A stretch of DNA of 64,000 bases from Halobacillus faecis. Its GTDB lineage: Bacteria; Bacillota; Bacilli; Bacillales; Halobacillaceae. Both the position numbers and the translations under genes were made by a program. The DNA lies in the NCBI RefSeq assembly GCF_007991335.1, contig NZ_BJYD01000024.1, positions 1 through 64,000 of the forward strand. Direction: 5' to 3'. Below are positions 56,553 through 64,000 of the stretch, in pieces. The notes under the pieces are model-generated. The model was not told the DNA's origin. It saw only the letters and a program-made list of their open reading frames with translations, and made no database searches. Position 1 is the first letter of the stretch. Each line of letters begins with the position of its first letter.

Positions 56553-57692
56553 TCAATTTATTGGTAAATGAATTGTGACAATCGTCCCTTCACCGATGCT
56601 TGAATCAATGTTAAGTTCTCCATCGAGCATGTCGACGCGTTCTCTCATCCCGACCAAGCCGAAGGATTTCTCTTTTTTCTTGGATGTGTCAAATCCTTTC
56701 CCATCATCCTTCACGATGATCGTAGCGGCATTTGACTTCATTTCAACTTTCACTTTAATTTCAGATGGTTCTGCATGCTTCAGCGCATTTTGCACCGCTT
56801 CCTGAACGAGACGGAAGAGAGCCACTTCATATTTGGTCTCCAGTCGTTTTTCTTTCCCAAAGGAGGTAAAGGAAAAACGGACATTTTTGTTGTAATCTTC
56901 AATGGTAGCCAAATACTTTTTCAGTGTTGGGATCAGCCCGAGATCGTCCAGCGCCATCGGTCGAAGGTCATAGATGATTCTTCTGACCTCATAGAGCGCT
57001 GATCGTACAAGTGCACGTACGCTTTTAACCTCTTCCAAGGCTTCCTCTATTCCACGTTCGCGATAAGTCCTCCCGACAAGGTCCGAACGTAACATGACAT
57101 TCGCAAGCATCTGCGCAGGTCCATCATGGATTTCCCTGGACAATCGCCGCCGCTCTTCTTCCTGAGCTTCAATGATCTGCAAGCCGAACTCCTGCTTTTC
57201 CTTCGCATCTTCAAGTGCGTCACTGACATGCTTGAAATCTTCTGTCAAATAATTCAGCACAACAGAAATTTTCCCACTGAGCGCTTCTGCACGGCCGATG
57301 GTTTCTTCTAAATTGCGAAGACGGATCTCTAAATCATCCCGTCGTTCACGCAGCTGTTTTTCTTTTTCCCGCTTCATGGATAAATCCATTTGAAGTTCGT
57401 GGGTTTGCTCATATACTTTTCGAATTTCTTCCTCTGAATACTTTTGGAAGTGCTTGCTGACTTCTGATAAGCGCGTCCGTGAAAAGCGGACTTTCTGTTC
57501 AAGCTTGTCTCCATCATCGATAAGAGCCAGCACTTGCTTCTTCGTTTCTGTCAGTTCTTTGTTCAGTTTTTCAAATTCACTTCGGGACTCTTCACCAATT
57601 TGAAAAATTTCATCTTTACTATTAGTGACCGTATCGACCATCTCATTGATGATATGGTCAAGGGCGATGTCCCCTGTTTTGTTAAAACTCAT
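56553..57692 (-). CDS. degS: Sensor histidine kinase DegS
   Basis: DegS is a cytoplasmic histidine kinase without membrane segments. The N-terminal half is a long coiled coil (about 20-170) in the sensor region. The phospho-accepting His is in LSREIHDGPAQMLANVM (HisKA_3), and the HATPase_c domain has VQEAVQNALKHA and DDGKGFD plus SFGLVGMRERV. The start at 57692 gives 379 residues, with GGAGG 7 nt upstream. It phosphorylates DegU. Confidence 0.97.
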   Translation of the reverse strand: MSFNKTGDIALDHIINEMVDTVTNSKDEIFQIGEESRSEFEKLNKELTETKKQVLALIDDGDKLEQKVRFSRTRLSEVSKHFQKYSEEEIRKVYEQTHELQMDLSMKREKEKQLRERRDDLEIRLRNLEETIGRAEALSGKISVVLNYLTEDFKHVSDALEDAKEKQEFGLQIIEAQEEERRRLSREIHDGPAQMLANVMLRSDLVGRTYRERGIEEALEEVKSVRALVRSALYEVRRIIYDLRPMALDDLGLIPTLKKYLATIEDYNKNVRFSFTSFGKEKRLETKYEVALFRLVQEAVQNALKHAEPSEIKVKVEMKSNAATIIVKDDGKGFDTSKKKEKSFGLVGMRERVDMLDGELNIDSSIGEGTIVTIHLPIN

Positions 57693-57855
57693 CATAAGTC
57701 CCTCCATCAATATTCACATACTCATTCGTAAGACCCATGTCCATTTGTGGGGGTGATTTTCAGTAAAAATGTAAAATAATGAACAGCAGCCCTACCATGG
57801 ATTGCCGATTTTTTCACCCATCGATATAATTAAACCTTAGGAGGTTTTTGAGACG

Positions 57856-58497
57856 ATGTTAGAAAGTTATTATACCGTAAAACCTGAGGGTTCAGAAGAA
57901 GTGACCATCCAGAAGTCCCGCTTCATCGGTTATGTCAAACGCTGTGAAACCGAAGAGGAAGCCCAGGACTTCATTTCACAGATTAAAAAGAAACACCATG
58001 ATGCCACCCATAACTGCTCCGCCTACATGATTGGCGAGCAGGACCTTATACAAAAAGCGAACGATGATGGGGAACCAAGCGGAACGGCAGGTGTCCCCAT
58101 TCTTGAAGTGTTGAAAAAAAGAGGACTGAAGGACACAGCAGTCGTTGTGACTCGTTATTTTGGCGGAATTAAACTTGGGGCTGGCGGACTGATTCGTGCC
58201 TATGGATCAACGGCTTCAGAAGCGATCAATACGACAGGTGTCGTCAAGCGTCAATTGATGAAAGAGATGAAAGTAACGATTGATTATCACCTTCTTGGCA
58301 AAGTGGAAAATGAGGTCAGAAACTCAGATTACACATTGGAAGGGATTAATTACCTAGAAAGTGTGGAATTAATAGTATATGTGGAAAGCGGACTGGAGCA
58401 GGAATTTCAAGATTGGATGACAAATCTGACGAGTGGTCAGGCATCCATTGAACAAGGGGACGCTTCCTATGTAGAATTTGACGTCACACTTGAGTAA
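57856..58497 (+). CDS. yvyE: IMPACT/YigZ family protein YvyE
   Basis: A 213-residue protein of the UPF0029 (IMPACT/YigZ) family, possibly acting in translation or as a peptide-processing factor; its role is unsettled. The family signature is GTAGVPILEVLKKRGLKDTAVVVTRYFGGIKLGAGGLIRAY (about 75-115). A C-terminal DUF1949 domain follows (about 140-210). AGGAGG lies 11 nt before the ATG, slightly far. It is divergent from degS and followed 14 bp later by an LCP gene, as in B. subtilis. Confidence 0.94.
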   Translation: MLESYYTVKPEGSEEVTIQKSRFIGYVKRCETEEEAQDFISQIKKKHHDATHNCSAYMIGEQDLIQKANDDGEPSGTAGVPILEVLKKRGLKDTAVVVTRYFGGIKLGAGGLIRAYGSTASEAINTTGVVKRQLMKEMKVTIDYHLLGKVENEVRNSDYTLEGINYLESVELIVYVESGLEQEFQDWMTNLTSGQASIEQGDASYVEFDVTLE

Positions 58498-58511
58498 AGG
58501 AGTTTACGGAT

Positions 58512-59498
58512 ATGATGCGCCGTAAAAGATACGTTATCCTTTGGTCCTTCCTATTTTTGTTTCTCGTTGGAGTCGGGGCAGCAACCGGCTACGCAGCTTA
58601 CTTAACAGACCAAGTTAAGGAGACGGCCTCAGAATCTCACCAAGGACTTGAACGTGGTGAAAAATCAGACAAACGTACGACAGAAGTAACCCCAGCCAAG
58701 GATCATACCTCTGTTTTATTCATAGGGATCGACGATAGTGACCAAAGATCGAACGCAGCCTCAAGATCTGACGCATTGGTCCTTGCCACTTTCAATGAAG
58801 ATGACAAATCCATCAAGATGCTGAACATACCGAGGGACTCTCTCACGTATATCCCTGAAGTGGGGTACGAGGATAAAATTGCTCACGCTCATGCCTTCGG
58901 CGGGATTGATGGAACGGTAGAAACAGTGGAAAGGATGTTGGATGTTCCTGTCGATTATTATGTACAGGTGAATTTCAACTCATTTGTTGAAATTGTTGAT
59001 TCCATCGGCGGGATCACTTACGACGTTCCGTTTGATATCAAAGAACAAAACAGTGAAGATCAGGCAGGCGCCATTGAATTATCAGAAGGAAAACAACTGA
59101 TTAATGGGGAAGAAGCCCTCGCCTTAGCGCGTACGAGAAAATATGACAGCGACTTAGCCAGAGGCGAACGGCAGATGGAGATCATCCAGCAAATCTTCCG
59201 AGAAACCGTCTCAACGAAAGGGCTGAGCAACATGGATGAGATTTTAGCATCCATAAGTGCGAATATGAAAACGAATTTGACCTTTAATGAGATGATTCAG
59301 TTTAAAGATTACTTCCTTCAAAAAGAGAACTTCACCTTTGACAAAATGCAACTTGAGGGCGAAGGGGGCTTCACTGGTCATGGATGGTATTATCAGCTTG
59401 CCCAGGAGCCTTTAGCGGCCACCTCTGATGAATTGAAAGACCATCTCGAGCTGCCAAATCCGGTGGCCAGTGAAGATGAAGAAGAAAATTCCATGTAA
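58512..59498 (+). CDS. LCP family wall teichoic acid ligase, TagV-like
   Basis: LytR-CpsA-Psr proteins transfer wall teichoic acid or related polymers from lipid carrier to peptidoglycan. This 328-residue protein has an N-terminal membrane anchor (about 9-28) and an extracellular LCP domain (about 70-290): SVLFIGIDDSDQRSNAASRSDALVLATFN, LNIPRDSLTY, HAHAFGGIDGTVETVERML, VNFNSFVEIVDSIGGI and ARTRKYDSDLARGERQMEII with the conserved catalytic Arg/Asp set. The place next to yvyE and tagO matches yvhJ (tagV) of B. subtilis. The C-terminal end is acidic. Confidence 0.93.
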   Translation: MMRRKRYVILWSFLFLFLVGVGAATGYAAYLTDQVKETASESHQGLERGEKSDKRTTEVTPAKDHTSVLFIGIDDSDQRSNAASRSDALVLATFNEDDKSIKMLNIPRDSLTYIPEVGYEDKIAHAHAFGGIDGTVETVERMLDVPVDYYVQVNFNSFVEIVDSIGGITYDVPFDIKEQNSEDQAGAIELSEGKQLINGEEALALARTRKYDSDLARGERQMEIIQQIFRETVSTKGLSNMDEILASISANMKTNLTFNEMIQFKDYFLQKENFTFDKMQLEGEGGFTGHGWYYQLAQEPLAATSDELKDHLELPNPVASEDEEENSM

Positions 59499-59533
59499 AA
59501 AGCTGCTCCAGATATCTGGAGCAGCTTTTTTTA
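59497..59533. terminator. Bidirectional terminator between the LCP gene and tagO
   Basis: A perfect stem (AAAAAGCTGCTCCAG with CTGGAGCAGCTTTTT) fills the gap of two convergent genes and overlaps both stop codons. Confidence 0.95.
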
Positions 59534-60577
59534 TTGCTTCGACTTTGAGCCGTTAATCATATTCAATAAAGGTCTGTAATCTTTCCCTACCAGTCCGGTG
59601 ATTTCAACAATCAGTTCAATCATAATTGCTAATAAAGCAATAACGGATATGGCACCATAAATGGTCGCTTGTGAAAAGATCACGGCCGCTAAACTAAACA
59701 AGGCACTGGCAGCATAAATCATCAGCACGGCTTCAGGGTGACTGTAGCCAAGATTAATTAAGCAGTGATGCAGGTGCGACTTGTCAGGGGCTGATAAAGG
59801 CTTTCTTTGAATCACTCTGCGGACAATCGCAAATAACGTGTCCGAAATAGGAACACCAAGAATGATGATCGGAATGACGAAAGAAAATAACGTGACGTTT
59901 TTAAAGCCAAGTAGTGCAAGCACACTGATCATAAACCCTAAAAACAGTGCACCCGTATCGCCCATGAAAATCTTGGCAGGATAAAAGTTATACACTAAGA
60001 AGCCAAGCGTACTTCCTAACATCATGAGTCCTGCGAAAACAACGAAGACGTTCCCCATCGTAATCGCCATGCCGGAAATCGTTAACAGCGCAATCGCTGA
60101 TACGCCTGCGGCTAATCCATCTAGACCATCAATGAGGTTGATGGCATTTGTAATCGCGATAATCCACAAAATCGTAATCGGTATACTTAAATAACCCAAG
60201 TCAAGCTGACCACCAAACGGTAAGTTGATGAAATCAACCTGAACGCCACCCATGACAACGATGGCCGCAGCCAAAAGTTGGCCGAAAAGTTTAAGTTTCG
60301 CGGATAGCTCCGTAAGGTCATCCAACACTCCGGTTATGATGATAACGGTAGCTCCAATGAGAACGGGCCAGGTATAGTTACTTTCGGGAAAGAAAAATAA
60401 AATACCGAGAGCAAAGCTTATATAGATCGCCAATCCACCAAGGCGTGGCATGACATTTTTGTGTACTTTACGATGGTTCGGTTGATCCGTTGCACCGATT
60501 TTAATTGCTAATTTCTTGACTAACGGCGTGATGATGACCGCAACCATCAAGCAAAATAACAAGGCCTTATACTCCAT
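59531..60577 (-). CDS. tagO: UDP-GlcNAc:undecaprenyl-phosphate GlcNAc-1-phosphate transferase
   Basis: TagO starts wall teichoic acid synthesis by moving GlcNAc-1-P to undecaprenyl phosphate. The 348-residue membrane protein has about ten transmembrane helices. Family motifs are DQPNHRKVHKNVMPRLGGLA, DDLTELSAKLKLFGQ, NAINLIDGLDGLAAG and the catalytic Asp in FMGDTGALFLGF, plus HLHHCLINLGYSH. The start at 60577 has GAGGAGG 6 nt upstream; the extension to 60649 is rejected. Confidence 0.96.
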   Translation of the reverse strand: MEYKALLFCLMVAVIITPLVKKLAIKIGATDQPNHRKVHKNVMPRLGGLAIYISFALGILFFFPESNYTWPVLIGATVIIITGVLDDLTELSAKLKLFGQLLAAAIVVMGGVQVDFINLPFGGQLDLGYLSIPITILWIIAITNAINLIDGLDGLAAGVSAIALLTISGMAITMGNVFVVFAGLMMLGSTLGFLVYNFYPAKIFMGDTGALFLGFMISVLALLGFKNVTLFSFVIPIIILGVPISDTLFAIVRRVIQRKPLSAPDKSHLHHCLINLGYSHPEAVLMIYAASALFSLAAVIFSQATIYGAISVIALLAIMIELIVEITGLVGKDYRPLLNMINGSKSKQ

Positions 60578-60802
60578 AAAGACCCTCCTCAGGTTTATTA
60601 TATCCTCTCCGAATGAAATAAAAGCTGATATTAAATACCATTTTCCCATGCATAGTTCTTATGGAAAAGCACCATATTAACCGTGAAAAATTATATCACA
60701 AGAACAGCCGATTTCATGTAACGATTTCATTACTTTTTGATTAGCCTTTTTTGAATGTTGTAAAACCTTTGAATGTAAAAAAGGTGCCGGGAGGAGAATG
60801 GT

Positions 60803-62263
60803 ATGGCGGACAGAGAAAGAAAGAAATTAGAGAAGTCACTAAAGCCTCACTGGGTGTGGGCGATTGCCTTTGGTTCGGCTATCGGTTGGGGAGCTTTCGT
60901 CCTTCCGACAGACTGGATTGCTCAAGCGGGTCCTGTGGGTGTGGTGGTCGGCTTATCCCTTGGTGCTGTATTGATGATGATCATTGGAGTCAGTTACGGT
61001 TTCTTAATTGAAAAATTCCCCGTTACAGGCGGAGAGTTCGCCTATGCTTATATTGGGTTTGGACGGACGTATGCGTTCGTTGCCGGATGGTTCCTTACGT
61101 TAGGGTACATCTGTATCGTTGCCCTCAACGCCTCTGCACTAGCGCTACTTGCAAAGTTTTTATTCCCTTCCTTCATCCAAACAGGAAATATGTACACCGT
61201 CGCCGGGTATGATGTTTCCATTATTCAAGTAGCCATCGCAAGCGCTGCCTTAATTGTCTTTGCTTTATTGAACATCCGAGGGGCCAGTTTTTCAGGACAA
61301 ACACAGTTTGTATTCAGCCTCATCTTAATTCTGGGAATCACATTATTAGCCCTGGGTGCCCTATGGACGGAAGGTCCGAGCATCACCAATATCACTCCTG
61401 CTTTCTCACCTGAGAAATCGGTGATCGCATCCATTGTCACCATATTAGCGATTGCACCGTTCGCTTATGTTGGGTTTGACAACATCCCCCAGGCCGCTGA
61501 AGAATTTGATTTTGCTCCACAAAAAGCATTCCGACTAATTATTTGGTCACTGTTAGCGGCAGGGTTGGCCTATAGCGCTATGATACTGATTACAGCAAGT
61601 ACGATGCCCTGGCAGGAGTTGCTACAACAGATTGAACGAACGCAATCCGTATGGGGGACAGGTGATGCCATCCAGAGCTACCTCGGGAGAGTCGGTGTTT
61701 GGCTCATAGCTTTATCTGTTTGTATGGGTATTTTCACAGGACTGAACGGTTTTTATATTTCTGCAAGCCGATTGACATTTGCCATGGGAAGGGCTCGCAT
61801 TCTACCTGGTCTATTCAGAAAGCTCCATCCTAAATACAGGACACCTTATGTAGGGATTTTGTTTACGATGGGCGTCTGTTTGATCGCTCCATGGTTCGGA
61901 CGGGAAGCCTTGCTATGGGTTGTCGACATGTCTTCTACCGGGGTTGCCATTGCTTACTTCTTCTGCACGGCTACCGCCTATAAATTCTTCCACTGGAAGA
62001 AAGATCCATCAAATTCTAATCGGAAAGCAACCGTGGACCCGTTAAGGAAGTTTTTGTCACTTATCGGGATGTTGAGCTCTTTATGTTTCTTAGCTCTTCT
62101 CTTAATCCCATGGTCCCCTGCGTCCCTTGGAAGAGAATCCTACATCGCTTTGGCCGTCTGGATTCTCATCGGGTTGATTTTCTACCTCCTGAACTATAAG
62201 CGTTACAGTCACATTGACCGTAAGGAGATGAATTATTTAATTCTTGAAAAAGAAGAAATATAA
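60803..62263 (+). CDS. APC family amino acid permease
   Basis: A 486-residue amino-acid/polyamine/organocation transporter with about twelve transmembrane helices. The first helix has the motif AIAFGSAIGWGAFVLPTDW, in which the Gly-rich stretch binds the substrate backbone, then KFPVTGGEFAYAYIGFG. The substrate is not determinable from sequence alone. GGGAGGAG lies about 6-9 nt before the ATG. It is a single gene between tagO and an LCP gene, not part of the B. subtilis order, so it may be a lineage-specific insertion. The 60578-60802 gap shows no other gene. Confidence 0.9.
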   Translation: MADRERKKLEKSLKPHWVWAIAFGSAIGWGAFVLPTDWIAQAGPVGVVVGLSLGAVLMMIIGVSYGFLIEKFPVTGGEFAYAYIGFGRTYAFVAGWFLTLGYICIVALNASALALLAKFLFPSFIQTGNMYTVAGYDVSIIQVAIASAALIVFALLNIRGASFSGQTQFVFSLILILGITLLALGALWTEGPSITNITPAFSPEKSVIASIVTILAIAPFAYVGFDNIPQAAEEFDFAPQKAFRLIIWSLLAAGLAYSAMILITASTMPWQELLQQIERTQSVWGTGDAIQSYLGRVGVWLIALSVCMGIFTGLNGFYISASRLTFAMGRARILPGLFRKLHPKYRTPYVGILFTMGVCLIAPWFGREALLWVVDMSSTGVAIAYFFCTATAYKFFHWKKDPSNSNRKATVDPLRKFLSLIGMLSSLCFLALLLIPWSPASLGRESYIALAVWILIGLIFYLLNYKRYSHIDRKEMNYLILEKEEI

Positions 62264-62400
62264 CCGTACAACAAGGGGAAATTCATGATTCGTTTATGTC
62301 AATCCTTTTACATTTTCCACAACAAAAGAACGAGGTCCTTCGATTGTTTTCAAATGTGGTAGAATGAAAAGCTGAGAGGTTAAAATAGAGGTGACAAACA

Positions 62401-63429
62401 TTGGCTAAACGAATCATTCGCGTTCGCAGACGCAAAAAGAAGCAGAAACGACGCATTGGACTGATGCTTTTTCTTTTGTTCGCAATGACCATAGGTGGAA
62501 TTTTCTACTATGTGTCGCAAGTATATACAGCTTCCTATGAAGATCTGGACCGTGGAAATAAATCGGATCTACGGGAAGAAGCCGTGGATATCGGAGATGA
62601 ACCGATCTCCATCCTTTTACTCGGGGTTGAGGATTACTCCTCTGACGGTAAGGCCGGCAGAGCAGACACTCAAATTGTGCTGACCATCGATCCAAAAACA
62701 CAGGATATGACGATGACCAGTATTCCGAGGGATTTAAAGGTAGACATCCCGGCGAGTAAAGTTGGCGAAAAATATGCAGGAAGTCATAAAATTAACGCCG
62801 CGTACACGCTTGGAGAGATCAGTGGTTACGGTGCTGAAAAATTGACCATTGAAACTGTTGAAGATTATTTAGATGTACCGATCGACAAATATGCATCGGT
62901 TAACTTTGAAGGGTTTGCTGAAATTGTTGATGTGTTAGGCGGCGTAACCGTAGACGTCAAAAAAGGGTTTTGGGAACGAAGCCACTTAAGCCACGATAAA
63001 AGAATTGAATTTGTAGAAGGCGAAACGAAAATGGATGGGGAAGAAGCTCTTGCCTTTGTAAGGATGAGAAAGAGAGACGTTGCCATTGAATACCCCAGAG
63101 ATGAAAGACAGCGTCAATTTATAAAAGCAAGTATTGATCAAGCTCTATCTCCAGGGAATATTTTCAAAGCCGATGAATTGGCGGATGTGGTCAGCAGTAA
63201 CGTTCAAACAAACCTTTCAGTAAAAGAAGCTTTTGCGATGCAAAAAGCATTTTCATCAAAAAATCCTTCAACCGAGACATTTACACTTGAAGGAGAGAAC
63301 ACACGTCTGGAAGATGGACTCTTCTACTTTGTTCCTTATGATGGAAGTGTTCGTGAGCTGTCCACTAAAATCAAGACTGCTTTAAAAATAAATGAAACAC
63401 CTCAGGAGGACAATTCCTTCTCTTCCTGA
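62401..63429 (+). CDS. LCP family protein (LytR/TagU-like)
   Basis: A second LytR-CpsA-Psr protein, 342 residues, with a basic N-terminus, one membrane anchor (about 20-40) and an LCP domain (about 65-310): SILLLGVEDYSSDGKAGRADTQIVLTID, TSIPRDLKVDIP, HKINAAYTLGEISGYG, VNFEGFAEIVDVLGGVTVDV and VRMRKRDVAIEYPRDERQRQF. The start is TTG at 62401, with GAGGTG 7 nt upstream; no better ATG exists. With the TagV-like gene and tagO it forms a wall-polymer cluster. The C-terminus is acidic and short. Confidence 0.92.
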   Translation: MAKRIIRVRRRKKKQKRRIGLMLFLLFAMTIGGIFYYVSQVYTASYEDLDRGNKSDLREEAVDIGDEPISILLLGVEDYSSDGKAGRADTQIVLTIDPKTQDMTMTSIPRDLKVDIPASKVGEKYAGSHKINAAYTLGEISGYGAEKLTIETVEDYLDVPIDKYASVNFEGFAEIVDVLGGVTVDVKKGFWERSHLSHDKRIEFVEGETKMDGEEALAFVRMRKRDVAIEYPRDERQRQFIKASIDQALSPGNIFKADELADVVSSNVQTNLSVKEAFAMQKAFSSKNPSTETFTLEGENTRLEDGLFYFVPYDGSVRELSTKIKTALKINETPQEDNSFSS

Positions 63430-63439
63430 AACCATAAAC

Positions 63440-63481
63440 AAAACACCAGCTTCCACTTAGCAGAAGCTGGTGTTTTATTAT
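63440..63481 (+). terminator. Intrinsic terminator after the second LCP gene
   Basis: AACACCAGCTTC pairs with GAAGCTGGTGTT around a CACTTAGCA loop, followed by TTATTA. Confidence 0.88.
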
Positions 63482-63511
63482 AAAGAGCCTTTATTTCATT
63501 CGAAAACAGCT

Positions 63512-63766
63512 TTAACAGAGCTTGAAAATTAACAGGCCATTCAATCTTTCAAACGTATAAGGCCCTTTATAAGTTAAGAGGGATGGGAAGTCTGGATTAT
63601 GTATAGAGATACAATCAATGACAGGCTTATCATATAGGAAACGATTAAATGTATCTTCTGTAATTCGAATCAATGGCTCAACAACAATGGTTTGATCTAT
63701 TCGAACACTGTAACGTGCCTTAATGGAGAACTCCAGATGATCCAATATAAGTTTAGTCAATCCCAC
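63512..63766 (-). CDS. Small hypothetical protein
   Basis: An 84-residue protein, not recognised. It has no signal peptide or membrane helix. AAAGGAT lies about 8 nt before a GTG start at 63766. It lies convergent with the LCP gene, with no terminator of its own that I can see apart from the LCP hairpin. Confidence 0.45.
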   Translation of the reverse strand: MGLTKLILDHLEFSIKARYSVRIDQTIVVEPLIRITEDTFNRFLYDKPVIDCISIHNPDFPSLLTYKGPYTFERLNGLLIFKLC

Positions 63767-63875
63767 GTAAATGCATCCTTTCTAATATACCCTCCCTGAT
63801 CCGTATACCTTTTCTTTTTCTTTCATTTTATAAGAAAAAGGAGTCAGCGAAAACAGCATATAGGACTAGGTAGAA

Positions 63876-63911
63876 AGTAAAAAGACCCTTTCTCCTCGAG
63901 AAAAGGTCTTT
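63876..63911 (-). terminator. Intrinsic terminator after the partial gene at the right edge
   Basis: AAAGACCTTTTCTC pairs with GAGAAAGGGTCTTT around a short loop, followed by TTAC and TTTC on the minus strand. Confidence 0.8.
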
Positions 63912-63915
63912 ACAT

Positions 63916-64000
63916 TCATTCTTCTAAAATACGATAATTGGTATGAGCCACAACCGTTCTGTCGTATTCGAAATCGATTTCATCTAAGTTATCCATGATC
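63916..64000 (-). CDS. C-terminal end of an unidentified gene (partial)
   Basis: An open frame enters from the right edge and ends at a TGA at 63918-63916, followed by a terminator. The visible 26 residues end DRTVVAHTNYRILEE. An ATG lies at 63996, but the frame continues upstream, so this is more likely the tail of a longer gene. No function can be assigned. Confidence 0.55.
   Translation of the reverse strand, partial: IMDNLDEIDFEYDRTVVAHTNYRILEE

Overview
The window looks like the chromosome of a motile, moderately halophilic, low-to-mid GC Bacillaceae species, Halobacillus or a close relative. This rests on gene order and protein character, not on a database match. Almost the whole window follows the Bacillus subtilis block that runs from the hprK region through uvrAB, ctpB, secA, hag, flgK and comF to degSU and tagO. 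Bacillithiol genes (bshB2-yojF), Gram-positive teichoic-acid genes (tagO, two LCP proteins), DegS/DegU, ComFA/ComFC and AGGAGG-type ribosome binding sites all agree. Most genes lie on the minus strand.

Layout: 0-5.9 kb holds a membrane protein and the glycerol genes glpD, glpK, glpF and glpP, with terminator-type hairpins in front of glpF and glpD that fit GlpP antitermination. 5.9-12.6 kb holds yvoF, ppaX, yvoD, lgt, hprK, yvlD, yvlB, bshB2 and yojF. 12.7-19.4 kb holds uvrA, uvrB (with a LexA box) and prfC. 19.7-29.3 kb is an accessory stretch: a SWIM/SNF2 helicase, ctaA, a HAD hydrolase, a four-PAS GGDEF protein and a Fur-type iron ABC ATPase. 29.4-37.1 kb holds minJ, ctpB, ftsE (with no ftsX beside it), cccB, yvjA, gtaB and prfB with its programmed frameshift. 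37.1-43 kb holds secA, hpf and a CWB2 surface protein.

42.5-54.5 kb is the late flagellar and competence region: fliT, fliS, fliD, a decayed flaG, hag, csrA, fliW, yviE, flgL, flgK, flgN, flgM, yvyF, comFC and comFA. 54.6-63.4 kb holds degV, degU, degS, yvyE, an LCP protein, tagO, an amino-acid permease and a second LCP protein.

The main discovery is that the flagellin gene hag is interrupted by a group I self-splicing intron of about 347 nt with no ORF. The plain reading frame gives a flagellin of 343 residues that lacks the C-terminal D0 helix. The missing 36 codons lie about 350 bp downstream, and the gap carries the group I P, Q, R and S elements, a P1 helix with a U-G pair at the splice site, a P9 hairpin and a terminal G. 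Joining the exons restores a 375-residue flagellin. Next to it, flaG is broken by an in-frame stop and a frameshift but keeps its sigma-D promoter. The hag sigma-D promoter overlaps the csrA stop codon, and the hag leader keeps a near-perfect CsrA site.

Other features of note are a family of perfect intergenic palindromes sharing an ACCAGGTCAT core, a cluster of GTGCCTGGCACC palindromes where ftsX would be expected, and a terminator-like hairpin in the prfC leader.
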